A stretch of DNA of 7,367 bases, taken from Rhodoferax sp. OV413 (GTDB lineage: Bacteria; Pseudomonadota; Gammaproteobacteria; Burkholderiales; Burkholderiaceae_C). Of the stretch, positions 6,476 through 7,367 are shown piece by piece. The translations under genes and the position numbers were made by a program. Under the pieces are notes generated by a model. It was given only the letters and a program-made list of their open reading frames with translations, was not told the DNA's origin and did not search any database. The stretch's first letter is position 1. The number at the start of each line of letters is the position of its first letter. The stretch is from positions 1-7,367 of the forward strand of contig CAMATS010000103.1 of NCBI GenBank assembly GCA_945861195.1. The letters are read 5' to 3'.

Positions 6476-7367
6476 TCCATTGGGAAGCCCACGCCTGCCT
6501 GCCCCTGCATCCGCAGGCTAGTTTTGCGCCGATTGAGCGCTTTCGCGAGGCTGGTGTGCACTATGTGTCGGTCAATATTGGCATGGACATGAACCCGCTC
6601 TCGCAGGTCATGCAAACCATTGCCGGCTTTCGGGCCAGTATTGCGGCACAGCCAGACTGCTTTATCCAAGCGCGCGGCGTCAAGGACATCGAGCGGGCCC
6701 AAGCCCAGGGCAAGATCGCCATCGGCTTTGACCTTGAGGGCGCCATGCCTCTGCTGGAGCAGCCCGACATGGTAGCCCTCTACCAAAGCCTGGGCGTGCG
6801 CCAGATTCACCTGGCCTACAACCGCAACAACAGCGTGGCAGGCGGCTGCCATGATGTGGAGCAGGGCCTGACGCCGCTGGGGCATGAGGTGGTGCAAGCC
6901 ATCAACGAGGCGGGCGTTTTGATGGACTGTTCCCACACCGGGCGGCGTTGCAGCCTGGACATCATGGCGGCCTCGGGTCGGCCGGTGATCTTCAGCCATG
7001 CCAACCCACTGGCGCTGGTGGAACATGGTCGCAACATCACTGACGAGCAGATACGGGCCTGCGCTGCCACCGGCGGCGTGGTCTGCGTCTCAGGCGTGTC
7101 GTTTTTTCTGGGCAATGCCCGGCCCACGGCGGTGGATGTGGCGCAGCACGCGGCTTATGTGGCCAACCTGGTGGGGGTGGAGCACGCCGGCATCGGCCTG
7201 GACATCAGCTTTCGCCAGCCCGAACTCAACGACAACCCGCCAGACAACTACGACCCCAGCTACTGGTGGCCGCGGTCGGCCGGCTACAACCGGGCGCTGC
7301 AGCCATCCACCTACACCCCACTGGAGACCTGGCAGGTGCTTGGCAAGGCCCTCCAGGGCACCGGCAT
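6472..7367 (+). CDS. Peptidase M19 family (renal/membrane dipeptidase-like), 3' end outside window
   Basis: 298 codons are visible without a stop; the family usually runs to about 320-370 residues, so only a short C-terminal part is missing. M19 enzymes are metal-dependent dipeptidases with a TIM-barrel fold, several of which accept dipeptides with a C-terminal D-residue. By motif comparison with renal dipeptidase, the visible active-site residues are H7, the bridging Glu E89 in FDLEGAMP, H155 in DCSHTG, H176 in VIFSHANP, and the Asp D244 in GIGLDIS. The usual N-terminal HxD metal motif reads H7-A-C9 here, so the Asp ligand is replaced by Cys. There is no signal peptide or lipobox, so a cytoplasmic enzyme is expected. 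The start overlaps the ATPase stop as ATGA with GGAGAG upstream, which places it firmly in the transporter operon. It probably hydrolyses imported dipeptides other than D-Ala-D-Ala; the exact substrate is unknown. Confidence 0.9.
   Translation, partial: MIHWEAHACLPLHPQASFAPIERFREAGVHYVSVNIGMDMNPLSQVMQTIAGFRASIAAQPDCFIQARGVKDIERAQAQGKIAIGFDLEGAMPLLEQPDMVALYQSLGVRQIHLAYNRNNSVAGGCHDVEQGLTPLGHEVVQAINEAGVLMDCSHTGRRCSLDIMAASGRPVIFSHANPLALVEHGRNITDEQIRACAATGGVVCVSGVSFFLGNARPTAVDVAQHAAYVANLVGVEHAGIGLDISFRQPELNDNPPDNYDPSYWWPRSAGYNRALQPSTYTPLETWQVLGKALQGTG

Overview
The window looks like chromosomal DNA of a GC-rich betaproteobacterium, probably Burkholderiales and perhaps close to Comamonadaceae. This rests on codon use, the style of the encoded proteins and a serS tail typical of that group. 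It is a judgement from the sequence, not a database result. All supported genes are on the + strand. There is no sign of insertion sequences, CRISPR, tRNA or rRNA genes, or phage.

Layout: (1) bases 1-91 are the 3' end of serS (serine-tRNA ligase). (2) 92-383 is non-coding with several small inverted repeats. (3) 384-965 is ddpX, a VanX/DdpX-type D-Ala-D-Ala dipeptidase with every expected zinc and catalytic residue. (4) 966-1177 is a second non-coding gap that probably carries the control region of the transporter operon. (5) 1178-6475 encodes a complete peptide-type ABC importer: a periplasmic binding protein, two permeases and two ATPases. (6) 6472 to the window edge is a peptidase family M19 (renal-dipeptidase-like) gene, cut off by the window.

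The order ddpX - binding protein - permease - permease - ATPase - ATPase is that of the E. coli ddpXABCDF operon, which is known to import and cleave D-Ala-D-Ala released from peptidoglycan. The inferred pathway is as follows. Dipeptides are captured in the periplasm and pumped across the inner membrane with ATP. They are then hydrolysed in the cytoplasm by DdpX (D-Ala-D-Ala) and by the M19 enzyme (other dipeptides, possibly those with a C-terminal D-residue). The amino acids would serve as carbon and nitrogen or return to cell-wall synthesis. From the binding protein onward the genes are packed very tightly: one 47-bp overlap, one 10-bp gap and three 4-bp stop/start overlaps. One transcript with coupled translation is likely.

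Most of the window is a recognisable system. The parts worth a second look are the M19 enzyme at the end of the operon with an HxC in place of the usual HxD metal motif, the unusual Gly-rich tail and long overlap at the binding protein/permease junction, and the dyad-rich gap upstream of the binding-protein gene.
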